From assembly GCA_947425085.1 (NCBI GenBank), contig CANDYV010000003.1, forward strand, positions 1-47,928: a DNA stretch of 47,928 nt, in the 5' to 3' direction. This document shows positions 28,190 to 36,390 of the stretch, piece by piece. Source of the DNA: an uncultured Candidatus Saccharibacteria bacterium. Its GTDB lineage: Bacteria; Patescibacteriota; Saccharimonadia; Saccharimonadales; Saccharimonadaceae. The notes under the pieces are model-generated. The model saw nothing but the letters and a program-made list of their open reading frames with translations, ran no database searches and was not told where the DNA came from. The position numbers and the translations under genes were made by a program. Numbering within the stretch: position 1 is the stretch's first letter; each line of letters begins with the position of its first letter.

Positions 28190-28924
28190 ATGAGACAGAA
28201 GATTTTGGGATTTCTTGGGGCGGTTTTGGTTGGAATTAGTTGTTTTGCGGGGGTTTTGACGGTGTCTGGTGCGACGGCAGAGTCGGCGTGGGCTGAAGTG
28301 ACGATAACGACTGGTGGCACGGATAACTGTGCAAAGAACTATTTGGGCTTTCGGCCGTGGTTTTATGATACGTCCGGTAAGATTTGTAGTGGTGGGAATA
28401 TAGTTCAGCCGGATAAAAATGATCAAGATGCGATTACGGTGTTTGTCTGGACGATTATTTTGAATATTACGTTTGATTTGACTTTGGCGGTGGGATATAT
28501 TGCCGTGGCAATGGTGATTTACGGCGGGTATTTATATATTATGGCGCAAGGTGATCCGGGCAAGGCGGCGAAGGGCCAGCATACCTTGGTGTCTGCTGTG
28601 ATTGGTGTGGTAATTGCGATGGGGGCGTCGGTGATCGTGAACACGGCGCAGGTGATTTTAGGCTTAAACAATGGCGTGCCGACGACGGTGAGTACGACAA
28701 CTCAGATTCAAAATATTTTTTCGTGGGCATACTCGATGGCGGGGCTAGTTGCTGTAGTGTTTATTATCAAAGGTGGGGTGGAATATATGATTTCACGTGG
28801 GGATCCGGGGCGGGTGCAGAAGGCGACGCGTAGCCTGGTTTATGCAGTGGTTGGGTTGGTGATTGTGATTTTAGCGGCGGTAATAACGAGTGTAGTAATG
28901 GGGGCGATTGGAGAGGCATTGTAA
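28190..28924 (+). CDS. Double-domain VirB2/TrbC pilin-like membrane protein
   Basis: Two repeats of GG(Y/V)xY(I/M)xxxGDPG(K/R) followed by a TM segment. Confidence 0.75.
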   Translation: MRQKILGFLGAVLVGISCFAGVLTVSGATAESAWAEVTITTGGTDNCAKNYLGFRPWFYDTSGKICSGGNIVQPDKNDQDAITVFVWTIILNITFDLTLAVGYIAVAMVIYGGYLYIMAQGDPGKAAKGQHTLVSAVIGVVIAMGASVIVNTAQVILGLNNGVPTTVSTTTQIQNIFSWAYSMAGLVAVVFIIKGGVEYMISRGDPGRVQKATRSLVYAVVGLVIVILAAVITSVVMGAIGEAL

Positions 28925-29305
28925 ATGAAAAAGATTGGATTAGTTTTAGCGGGAGTTTTGGCGATGGCCGGGTTGGTTGTGCAGTTTGTGGCAGAGCCGG
29001 TTTTGGCGGTGAACTCGGATATCTGTAACGGCCCGTTTGATGATGAACAGAAGGCGGCGGCAGGGTGTGGGACGCAAAAAAGTGCAGGAGCGGTGGCAAC
29101 GACTATTATTAATGTAGTGCTGGGGTTTTCCGGGGTGATTGCGGTGGGCGTAATGATTTATGGCGGTTTTTTGTTTCTAAGTAGCTCGGGGGATGCAGGT
29201 AAGGTGAAGCGAGGGCAGGATGCGATTAAGTATGGGTTGATCGGGCTTGTCGTGGCGTTGCTTGCGTATGCAATTGTGGCATTTGTGAGCATGGCGATTT
29301 CTTGA
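28925..29305 (+). CDS. VirB2/TrbC pilin-like protein
   Basis: Signal-like N-terminus; MIYGGFLFLSSSGDAGKVKRGQDAIKYGLIGLVVALLAYAIV. Confidence 0.75.
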   Translation: MKKIGLVLAGVLAMAGLVVQFVAEPVLAVNSDICNGPFDDEQKAAAGCGTQKSAGAVATTIINVVLGFSGVIAVGVMIYGGFLFLSSSGDAGKVKRGQDAIKYGLIGLVVALLAYAIVAFVSMAIS

Positions 29306-29400
29306 TGATTTCGTGGCGTTTTCGGGGAGAAAATGCTAGACATTTGAAGGTTCGTGTTGTATTATAAGAAGTAAGAGTAATTAACAAATAAGGGAGAATT

Positions 29401-29796
29401 ATGAAGAAACTTATTTTTAACATTTGCGCGGTGGTGATGACTGTGCTTGGCTTGGGTGGCGTTGCGGCTTTGTCGCCGGTTGTGGCTGAGCCTGCGTATG
29501 CGTTGAACGCATCAACTGGTAGCCCATCTGATTTTGTTTCGAGCTCTAGGCCTAATAGTGCTACGAATAAGGACTTGATGGACATGATTAAACTAATTAT
29601 TAACGTTGTTCTTGGTGTGGTCGGTATCGTCGCTGTCGTGATGATGATTATGGGGGGTATTAGCTTTATTACTTCGCAAGGTGATGCTGGGAAGGTGACT
29701 AAGGCTCGCAACACGATTCTTTATGGCGTAGTAGGTTTGATTGTTGCGCTTTTGGCGTTTGCGATTGTGAACTTCGTTTTGACAAATATCAAATAA
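29401..29796 (+). CDS. VirB2/TrbC pilin-like protein
   Basis: MIMGGISFITSQGDAGKVTKARNTILYGVVGLIVALLAFAIVNFVL. Confidence 0.78.
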   Translation: MKKLIFNICAVVMTVLGLGGVAALSPVVAEPAYALNASTGSPSDFVSSSRPNSATNKDLMDMIKLIINVVLGVVGIVAVVMMIMGGISFITSQGDAGKVTKARNTILYGVVGLIVALLAFAIVNFVLTNIK

Positions 29797-29808
29797 GGAC
29801 AGATTCTA

Positions 29809-30363
29809 ATGAAACTTAAACGAGCTATTTTGTCGCTTATTGCTTTGGCTGGTTTGGGTGTTTCTCTAATGACGACGGGGACGGCTTATGCGGCCGTCTC
29901 TTGTCCGACTGGGACCATTCACGCTGGTCAGTCGAAGCCGACGTATGCGGAATGCAATATTGACTCAAATGCAACAGCGGACACGTTGATGAATACAGTT
30001 AAAAATGTAATTAATGTAATTCTTGGTCTTTTAGGTGTGGTTGCAGTAGTCGTGGTTATTCTGGGTGGTTTTACGTTTATCACTTCGCAGGGGGATGCCG
30101 GTAAGGTTATGAAGGGGCGAAATACGATTTTGTGGGGGGTGGTTGGTCTGATTGTGGCGCTTTTGGCGTTTACGATTGTGAACTTCGTGCTGAAAGGAGT
30201 ATCGAGTCCGACTAATAACGGTCCAGGGAATAATGTACAGGTTGATCAAGGTGACAGCGGATCTGGAAATCGCGTCGAGGTAGATGGTAATAACGGTCCG
30301 GGGAATGATGTTCAGGTCGATGGGAATAGGGGGCCTGGCAACCGTGTTGAAGTTGATAAGTAA
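29809..30363 (+). CDS. VirB2/TrbC pilin-like protein with C-terminal GNxVxVD repeats
   Basis: VILGGFTFITSQGDAGKVMKGRNTILWGVVGLIVALLAFTIVNFVL, then four GN(N/R/D)V(Q/E)VD repeats. Confidence 0.8.
   Translation: MKLKRAILSLIALAGLGVSLMTTGTAYAAVSCPTGTIHAGQSKPTYAECNIDSNATADTLMNTVKNVINVILGLLGVVAVVVVILGGFTFITSQGDAGKVMKGRNTILWGVVGLIVALLAFTIVNFVLKGVSSPTNNGPGNNVQVDQGDSGSGNRVEVDGNNGPGNDVQVDGNRGPGNRVEVDK
30220..30360 (+). repeat. Four-copy GNxVxVD motif tail in the pilin-like protein
   Basis: PGNNVQVDQ, SGNRVEVDG, PGNDVQVDG, PGNRVEVDK. Confidence 0.85.
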
Positions 30364-30395
30364 TCGTCTTTCAGATTAAAGTATTTATTGTAGTG

Positions 30396-30427
30396 AAGAT
30401 GACCCTTACATTTGTTGGGGTCATCTT
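30396..30427 (+). terminator. Terminator of the pilin-like gene run
   Basis: AAGATGACCC..GGGTCATCTT 10-bp stem followed by TG. Confidence 0.65.
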
Positions 30428-30533
30428 TGTTGGATTGTTTGGCTGGTTGAGATTTGCGCAGCGGGGTGAGCGGATGGGGTGGTTTCGATTCTTCGCGGGC
30501 GGGTTATGAATTGTATTTTTTCAAAACTAAAAA

Positions 30534-30548
30534 CCGCCCGGAGGGCGG
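30534..30548 (-). terminator. Terminator of hsp20 gene
   Basis: CCGCCC gga GGGCGG; U tract when read on minus strand. Confidence 0.7.
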
Positions 30549-30620
30549 AGTTTAGTGTGTGAGTAACGACTTTGTTGACTGGGTTAACTTGTCGTTTTTT
30601 GTCGAACGACTTTTGGAAAA

Positions 30621-31121
30621 TTACTGGATAGCGATCTTCTTCGGAGCGTCTTGTTGTTCCTTTTCGAAGGAGATGGTGAGGACGCCGTCTTTGAGCTCGG
30701 CTTTGACCGTGCCTTCTTCTTCTTTCACGGGAACAGGGAGCGCGATGGTGCGAGAGAATTCGCCCCAGTAACACTCTTGAATGTGCCAAGCGGTGGTATT
30801 TTCATCTTCCCCGCCGCTTAAAATGCCGGAAATTGTCAGGATGTTGTCGGAAATTGTCACGTTTAGATCTGACTTAGAAATGCCAGCCGTGCGAGCCTTA
30901 ACAACTAGTTTGTCCGCGGTTTCGTAGACATCTACAGCGAGTTGTCCTGGAAAATCGTCGGTATCTTCCCACCCATCATTTACCCCCGGATCTGATGGTT
31001 CATCAACGTTGAGGATAGCCTTTTCATTTCGGTCGATGACTGGCGCCGGTTCGGCGTCATCGAGGAATGCACGAGCTAAATCGTCTTCCATCAGCATATC
31101 GGCATCATTAGTGCGAGCCAT
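30621..31121 (-). CDS. Hsp20/alpha-crystallin small heat shock protein
   Basis: LAVDVYETADKLVVKARTAGISKSDLNVTISDNILTISG and GTVKAELKDGVLTISFEK; start at MARTND preferred. Confidence 0.9.
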   Translation of the reverse strand: MARTNDADMLMEDDLARAFLDDAEPAPVIDRNEKAILNVDEPSDPGVNDGWEDTDDFPGQLAVDVYETADKLVVKARTAGISKSDLNVTISDNILTISGILSGGEDENTTAWHIQECYWGEFSRTIALPVPVKEEEGTVKAELKDGVLTISFEKEQQDAPKKIAIQ

Positions 31122-31192
31122 TGCTTGAATTACCTCCGTTATATTGTTATGCTTTATTATAATGGTATTTTGTAGTAAAATCAAGAGATATT

Positions 31193-32029
31193 ATGGGTTT
31201 CATTGTAAAAAATACAACAAAATGGGGGCTACTTGACCTGGTTTGCCCGCACACCTGTAGGGGTTGTGGACGACTGGGAGCGGTGCTTTGCGAGTGTTGT
31301 AAAAATAACATAAAATCAACGCGTGAGGCGATTTGTCCGCTCTGTAAGCGTTCGGTTGCGATGAGGGCGGGAAAATGTCCGGGCTGCGGTCTGGTGCGTG
31401 AAGATGAGCGCGAGGAGGGCTATGGTGACGGAGTGGGGCGGGAGTGGGTGTGTCCGGATTGTGAAGTTCCCTTTTGCTGGTTGGGCGTGGTGGGTTGGCG
31501 CGAGGGCGCGCTGGCGAAGTTGGTCAAGGATTTTAAATATAAGTCGGTGCGGGCGGCGGGAGAAGTTTTGGTGGACTTTTTAGATGAGCGGATCCCGAAG
31601 GATTTTGGGTTTTTGGATTTTGGTGTGGGCGATGCTAGTGAGGTCGCGATGAGGGAAGGCGGCTTGGAGGTGGTGGTTGTGCCGTTGCCGACGATTGGGC
31701 GGCACGTGCGAGAGCGGGGGCTGGATCATACGGCGATTTTGGCGAGGAAGTTGGCGAAGCGCAGGGGGTGGAAATATGAACGGGTGTTGGGCCGAGCGAC
31801 GGATGTGGTGCAGGTGGGCACGAAAGCGGTAGCACGGAAGGCGCAGGCGGAGAAGACGTATGAGGTTGTGCGAGAGGCGAGTGGGGAGAAGTTGTATTTG
31901 TTGGTGGATGATGTGTGGACGACGGGTGCGACGATGCTGGCGGCTGAAAAAGCTCTCAAGGAGGCGGGCGCGAAATGGATTGCCGGGGTGGCGCTTGCGA
32001 CGGGGAGAGGCGAAGTGGACGCGAGCTAG
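31193..32029 (+). CDS. comF: ComF family phosphoribosyltransferase
   Basis: CxxC zinc motifs (CPHTCRGCGRLG, CPLC, CPGC), RERGLDHTAILARKLA, LLVDDVWTTGATM PRPP loop. Confidence 0.88.
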   Translation: MGFIVKNTTKWGLLDLVCPHTCRGCGRLGAVLCECCKNNIKSTREAICPLCKRSVAMRAGKCPGCGLVREDEREEGYGDGVGREWVCPDCEVPFCWLGVVGWREGALAKLVKDFKYKSVRAAGEVLVDFLDERIPKDFGFLDFGVGDASEVAMREGGLEVVVVPLPTIGRHVRERGLDHTAILARKLAKRRGWKYERVLGRATDVVQVGTKAVARKAQAEKTYEVVREASGEKLYLLVDDVWTTGATMLAAEKALKEAGAKWIAGVALATGRGEVDAS

Positions 32030-32086
32030 AGGCTGACTTATCGATGGAGCAGCGAAGGGGCGTGATAGGCTGACTTGCGGGACAAA

Positions 32087-32110
32087 AAAGACGCCCTGGA
32101 GGGCGTCTTT
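32087..32110. terminator. Bidirectional terminator AAAGACGCCC tgga GGGCGTCTTT
   Basis: 10-bp perfect stem between convergent genes. Confidence 0.8.
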
Positions 32111-32124
32111 GAGGTGTTTTTGCC

Positions 32125-32550
32125 TTAAGCTATGAATCGAGTAATTATTTGTAGGGCGGCTTCGTCGGTTTCTGGGGTGCTGTAGCTGCCGATGGTGTTC
32201 AAGACGAAACGGACGATAGCGTAAGCGAGGACGGCGATGATAAGACCGATAATAGCGTAGAGAATGGTGTTTTTGGCGTCGGTGATTTTCTTGCTGTCGC
32301 CGCCAGAGATGATGTAGCGGACGCCGCCCCAGATGAGCATGATGACAGAGAGTGCGCCAACGATGGCGAGGGCGATGCTGGTGAGCTGGGTGAAGACGCC
32401 ATTGTCGCCGATGAGCTCGGCGGGCATGCCTTCGGCGCGGGCGATTTCTGCACCTTCTTGAACGGTGAGAGCCATGGCTTTACCAGCGCAAAGCGTGAGG
32501 CAGGCGCCGATGCCAGTGATGATTTGTAGAACATTTTTCGCAAACTTCAT
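32125..32550 (-). CDS. VirB2/TrbC pilin-like protein, separate locus
   Basis: IMLIWGGVRYIISGGDSKKITDAKNTILYAIIGLIIAVLAYAIVRFVL. Confidence 0.75.
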   Translation of the reverse strand: MKFAKNVLQIITGIGACLTLCAGKAMALTVQEGAEIARAEGMPAELIGDNGVFTQLTSIALAIVGALSVIMLIWGGVRYIISGGDSKKITDAKNTILYAIIGLIIAVLAYAIVRFVLNTIGSYSTPETDEAALQIITRFIA

Positions 32551-32677
32551 TTGATTTTCTCGCAGTTATATGATAATGAATTACTTGTATATATTATAGC
32601 ACAAAAGTCGAGGAGAAAAATGTTTTTGAGGGATTTTGTTGTAAAAGGTGTGTCTTGTGGTATAATGGGGAGTATCT

Positions 32678-32770
32678 GGAGGGTTACCCAAGTGGCTGAA
32701 GGGGACGGTTTGCTAAATCGTTAGTCTGGGGAAACCTGGAGCGGGAGTTCGAATCTCCCACCCTCCGCCA
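32678..32770 (+). tRNA. tRNA-Ser (anticodon GCU), CCA encoded
   Basis: Acceptor GGAGGGT/ACCCTCC, anticodon loop TTGCTAA, long variable arm, T-loop GTTCGAATC, 3' GCCA. Confidence 0.92.
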
Positions 32771-32875
32771 AACGAACCAAAATGGGCTACTTTACAAATT
32801 CTATCGGCGTTCGCTCATCGTAAGATGCGCTTCACTTGATAGAATGTAAATTAGCCGCATTTTGTTTTCGTTTGG
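32768..32875. repeat. Long imperfect inverted repeat (about 38-nt arms) beginning at the tRNA CCA
   Basis: Left 32768-32805 CCAAACGAACCAAAATGGGCTACTTTACAAATTCTATC; right 32838-32875 reverse-complements to CCAAACGAAAACAAAATGCGGCTAATTTACATTCTATC. Confidence 0.85.
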
Positions 32876-32942
32876 TTTCTATTCGTGGGTGGTTTTTGGG
32901 GATTTTGAGTGAAAAGTGGGTGGGGTATGGTAGAATATAGTT

Positions 32943-33476
32943 ATGGCTACGAATAATTCGAAGAATTCTTCAAAAAAGGTGGCGGAGGCGAAGGTTGTCA
33001 GGGAGGCTCCGGGGAGGGGGCAGACGGACATCAGCTGGGAAGCCGAGGAATATATTGTGCGCGACAAGACGACGTGGTGGTATGTTGGTTTAGTCGCGGT
33101 GGGGTTGGTTTTGTCGGGGATTTCGGTGCTTTTACAATGGTGGAGCTTTTTGGCGGTGGTGATTTTGAGCGTGATTGCGCTAATGATTTATGCGATGCGA
33201 CCGCCGCGAATTTTGCGTTATTCCCTGTCAAACAAGGGGCTGAGCGAGGGGGATAAACTTTATAATTATAGCGACTTTAAGTCGTTTGGACTTTTGCATG
33301 AGGAGTCGCACTTTGCGATTGTGTTGACACCGCGGAAGCGGTTTTCGCCGCGGGTGACGGTTTATTTTCCGGAGGCGCAGGGGGAGGAGATTGTGGATGC
33401 CTTCGGAGCGAGGCTACCAATGGAGGAAGTGAAACTAGATATGCTAGATAAACTAATAAAGTTCTTGCGAATTTAG
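32943..33476 (+). CDS. Membrane protein with two central TM segments, hypothetical
   Basis: WWYVGLVAVGLVLSGISVLLQWWSFLAVVILSVIALMIYAM. Confidence 0.75.
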   Translation: MATNNSKNSSKKVAEAKVVREAPGRGQTDISWEAEEYIVRDKTTWWYVGLVAVGLVLSGISVLLQWWSFLAVVILSVIALMIYAMRPPRILRYSLSNKGLSEGDKLYNYSDFKSFGLLHEESHFAIVLTPRKRFSPRVTVYFPEAQGEEIVDAFGARLPMEEVKLDMLDKLIKFLRI

Positions 33477-33534
33477 TTTTTGTGATATAATAAGTAGTAT
33501 ACGTTAATGTAAATAATAAATGGTGGGAGACGAT

Positions 33535-34026
33535 ATGAACCAAAACCGTAATAAAGATAATGATTTGCAGCGTGCGATCGACGAAATCACTCAAAAGGGT
33601 GGTTCGGCTGGTGGTCCGAAACCATCGAATGCTCCGGCTCCAGCAGGTCAGCCACCAATGATGCCGCCAGCGGGTCAGCCAGGCGCGATGCGCTTGCCGC
33701 AGACTCCGGCTGCTCCACAGATGGGTATGCCGACTGTTCCGCCAATGGGTGGTGCTGGTTTTGGTCGCTCGATGGGTGGTTATGGTTCCGGTTCTGATAT
33801 TTCTAAGGTTAAGGAGGCGGCGCTCAAAGAGCTCTTCCCGATTATGGATCGTGTCGAAGTCGATCCAGAGAAGCGCTTCATGCTCTATCAGGAAATGTTG
33901 AACACGATGCGTGATAAGGCGGTGATTGCGCCGGCTTATGAAGCTGCTCGACAGATTCGTGATGATAAGGTGAGGGCGGATTCGTTGCTCTACCTCATCA
34001 ATAGTATCGACGAGATGTCGCTCTAA
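33535..34026 (+). CDS. Hypothetical protein, Pro/Gly-rich N-terminus and helical C-terminus
   Basis: ORF with MNQNRNKDND start after SD-like GGTGGGAG; followed by terminator. Confidence 0.7.
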   Translation: MNQNRNKDNDLQRAIDEITQKGGSAGGPKPSNAPAPAGQPPMMPPAGQPGAMRLPQTPAAPQMGMPTVPPMGGAGFGRSMGGYGSGSDISKVKEAALKELFPIMDRVEVDPEKRFMLYQEMLNTMRDKAVIAPAYEAARQIRDDKVRADSLLYLINSIDEMSL

Positions 34027-34042
34027 AGTTTTTAGATAGTAA

Positions 34043-34069
34043 AAGTCCCTCGCGGAATGCGGGGGACTT
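34043..34069 (+). terminator. Intrinsic terminator
   Basis: AAGTCCCtCGC..GCGgGGGACTT stem. Confidence 0.65.
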
Positions 34070-34157
34070 GTGGAGGTTCGCTAGTTTTGGACCGTTTTGG
34101 ATGGACTGTTGAGGTTTTTATGGAGTTGGGCTGGAATTGTTCCTGGACGGGTTGGAG

Positions 34158-35006
34158 TTATTCTTGGATAGGGAGGTAGACGAGCTCGTCTTCGGCGGCG
34201 ATACGGGAGAAGATGCTACAGAGGTAGGTGGCGCTCAGGACGACGGCACGACCAGCGTCGTAGCTGGCGGTAATTTCGGCGCCATCGGGGAGGGGCTGGT
34301 TGCGGTTGGGGTTGATGAGGCAAAGAAGGTCGCGGATGACGTCGCGGGAAATGAAGGCTTGATGCTCGGGAAGGGCGATTTTCTGGGAATAGCTTGGAAA
34401 GAAAGTATAGCAGAGGATGGCGCGCTGAAGGCGTATGTCTTCCCCGTTGGCGGTGGCGCGCGCAGTCATTTCCTGAAGGAGGCGTTTGGCGCCGGCACGA
34501 GTCAAAAGTGGCCGGCGGCGACCGAGGTGGTTGGGGAGGCTGAGGGTGTGGAAATAATAGATGAGCCGGTGGTGCTTTTTGAGACTTTGATAGGCGTCGT
34601 AGATTTCGGAGTAGGAGAAACTGAGGTAGAGCTCGCAATAGGGGTCGTTCTGTTTGTTGATGCCGTTGTAAGTGTAGGGGAGGACGTAGTGGGTGGAGAT
34701 ACTGTAGGCGTCGGCGAGGATGTCGCGGCTGGAGGTGTTGTCGTCTCCGATGACGTAGCGGCCGGAGAGGTGGTTGATGATGAAACGTGTGAGAAAATAG
34801 CAGGCACCGGCGGCGGTCACGAGGATGACTGGGCCGAGGATGCTATATATGGCAAGAGTGGTGATTGGGTTGCTGGGGTATGATGGCGAGCTGGACCAGA
34901 TCCAGAGCGCGAGGTAGACGACGGAGAAGCCGAAGATGCTGGAGAAGGCGGCGCAGAGAACGAAGTTTAGGATGGGAAAGCGTGGGGTTTCGGACAGGGG
35001 TTTCAT
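34158..35006 (-). CDS. Membrane protein, hypothetical
   Basis: Two or more N-terminal TM segments (FVLCAAFSSIFGFSVVYLALWIW; IYSILGPVILVTAAGACYFL). Confidence 0.65.
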   Translation of the reverse strand: MKPLSETPRFPILNFVLCAAFSSIFGFSVVYLALWIWSSSPSYPSNPITTLAIYSILGPVILVTAAGACYFLTRFIINHLSGRYVIGDDNTSSRDILADAYSISTHYVLPYTYNGINKQNDPYCELYLSFSYSEIYDAYQSLKKHHRLIYYFHTLSLPNHLGRRRPLLTRAGAKRLLQEMTARATANGEDIRLQRAILCYTFFPSYSQKIALPEHQAFISRDVIRDLLCLINPNRNQPLPDGAEITASYDAGRAVVLSATYLCSIFSRIAAEDELVYLPIQE

Positions 35007-35256
35007 GGGGTTTCCTCCTTTGAAATTGTGGATTTTTGGTGCGTAGGGATGGATTATGAGGGGCTGTGTACGGGTAGTCAGAATACCAAGATAGCGAATT
35101 GAAAAAGTGCGCGGTATCCTGAAAGAGGCCGTGTTATCTTTTTATTGTAGCACAGGTTATGCTTTTTGTCAATATGTAGGCCATGAATTGGCTAAATGCT
35201 GCTAGATGTGCCGACGAAAAAGCCTTTGGACGGGGCTTTTCGGAGATTTGGTTGGC

Positions 35257-36282
35257 CTAGAGGTCGAAATTGCCAGTAGCGTTGACAGCACCATGGAGGG
35301 TGTAGTAGTTGCCGTCGGCGCGTTGGGCGATAGATTCCATGCCGCAGCCAGGGCCGGATTTTGCGCAGGAGGAACCGGAGTAGAATTTGATAACGTTGCT
35401 GATATTTGGGAGTTTACCGTAGGAGCGGAAGTTTTCTTCTTTGGCGGCTTTGGCTAGAGGGATATACTCGACGGTGCCGTCCTCCATGAGATAGAAGAGG
35501 ACTTCGTAGCCGACGGCTTGGCCGAAGCCGGTGAGGAGGATGTCAGTGGGCTTGCCGGAGAGACCAAGATCGGAAATGTTTTCTGTGCCGGTCTTGGAGG
35601 TGGTGAGATATGGGTAGTATTCTTTGATACGATCCCAATTGAGGGTGAGGGTGGTTTGGTTGGTTGTAAGGTCGAGGCCAACACTAAAGGCGGAATTGGA
35701 GCTGTCGAGGGAAGTGCCGATGCTGTAGGTCATGTCGTATTCGCTATCAAGCGGCTTTTTGTTGCCGAGGACGAGGTTGCTGGGGACGGAGGCGAGGACT
35801 TTGTTGCGGATTTCCGAGGTGATTTCTTCGGAGTCGTCGGGAGTTTCTGGGTCGTCATCGGGGTTGTCAGTTGGCTCATCTGGGGTGGTTGGGGTTTGGC
35901 TGGAAAGTTGGTTTTTTAGGCGAACGATTTCGGAGTCTTTGTCGGAGTTCTGGATGCCGAAGAAAACGCTGGTGCCGATACCGGCGAGGGTGAGGACGGA
36001 GAGGATGAGGACGACCGGGAGAAGTTTGTTCTTAGGCTTGTTGATTTTAGATTTCATGATGGGCGAAGTCATAGGAGCGGGAACGGTATCAGGAGTGGTT
36101 GGAGTTTCTGGGGTGGTTGGCTCAGATGGGACGGTCGGTGCGGATTCGGGGGTTGTAGGGCTGTTGGTTGGCTCGGTTAGGGTTGCTTGAGGTGCGGAGG
36201 TGTCGGGCGTGGTTGGTGCTTCTGGGGTGGTTTGGCTGTTAGGGTTGTTAGTATTGTTGAGATTGGGGTTTTCTTCGGGCAT
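35257..36282 (-). CDS. Membrane-anchored protein with Thr/Pro-rich N-terminal region and acidic linker
   Basis: LLPVVLILSVLTLAGIGTSVFFG TM; low-complexity TTPE/PTTPD blocks; C-terminal extracytoplasmic domain. Confidence 0.7.
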   Translation of the reverse strand: MPEENPNLNNTNNPNSQTTPEAPTTPDTSAPQATLTEPTNSPTTPESAPTVPSEPTTPETPTTPDTVPAPMTSPIMKSKINKPKNKLLPVVLILSVLTLAGIGTSVFFGIQNSDKDSEIVRLKNQLSSQTPTTPDEPTDNPDDDPETPDDSEEITSEIRNKVLASVPSNLVLGNKKPLDSEYDMTYSIGTSLDSSNSAFSVGLDLTTNQTTLTLNWDRIKEYYPYLTTSKTGTENISDLGLSGKPTDILLTGFGQAVGYEVLFYLMEDGTVEYIPLAKAAKEENFRSYGKLPNISNVIKFYSGSSCAKSGPGCGMESIAQRADGNYYTLHGAVNATGNFDL

Positions 36283-36390
36283 AGTTCCCTTTCTTTTGAA
36301 GTGTTTATGTTTAGATCTTTGAATATATTATAACATAAAGTGAGGAGCGTGGTGCTATAATGGAAATAATAAACATAAATGGAATGAGAT

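Noticed and set aside
34137-34883. 248-aa plus-strand ORF rich in Gly/Val/Asp
   Set aside because: Antisense to the 34158..35006 membrane protein; low-complexity shadow translation.
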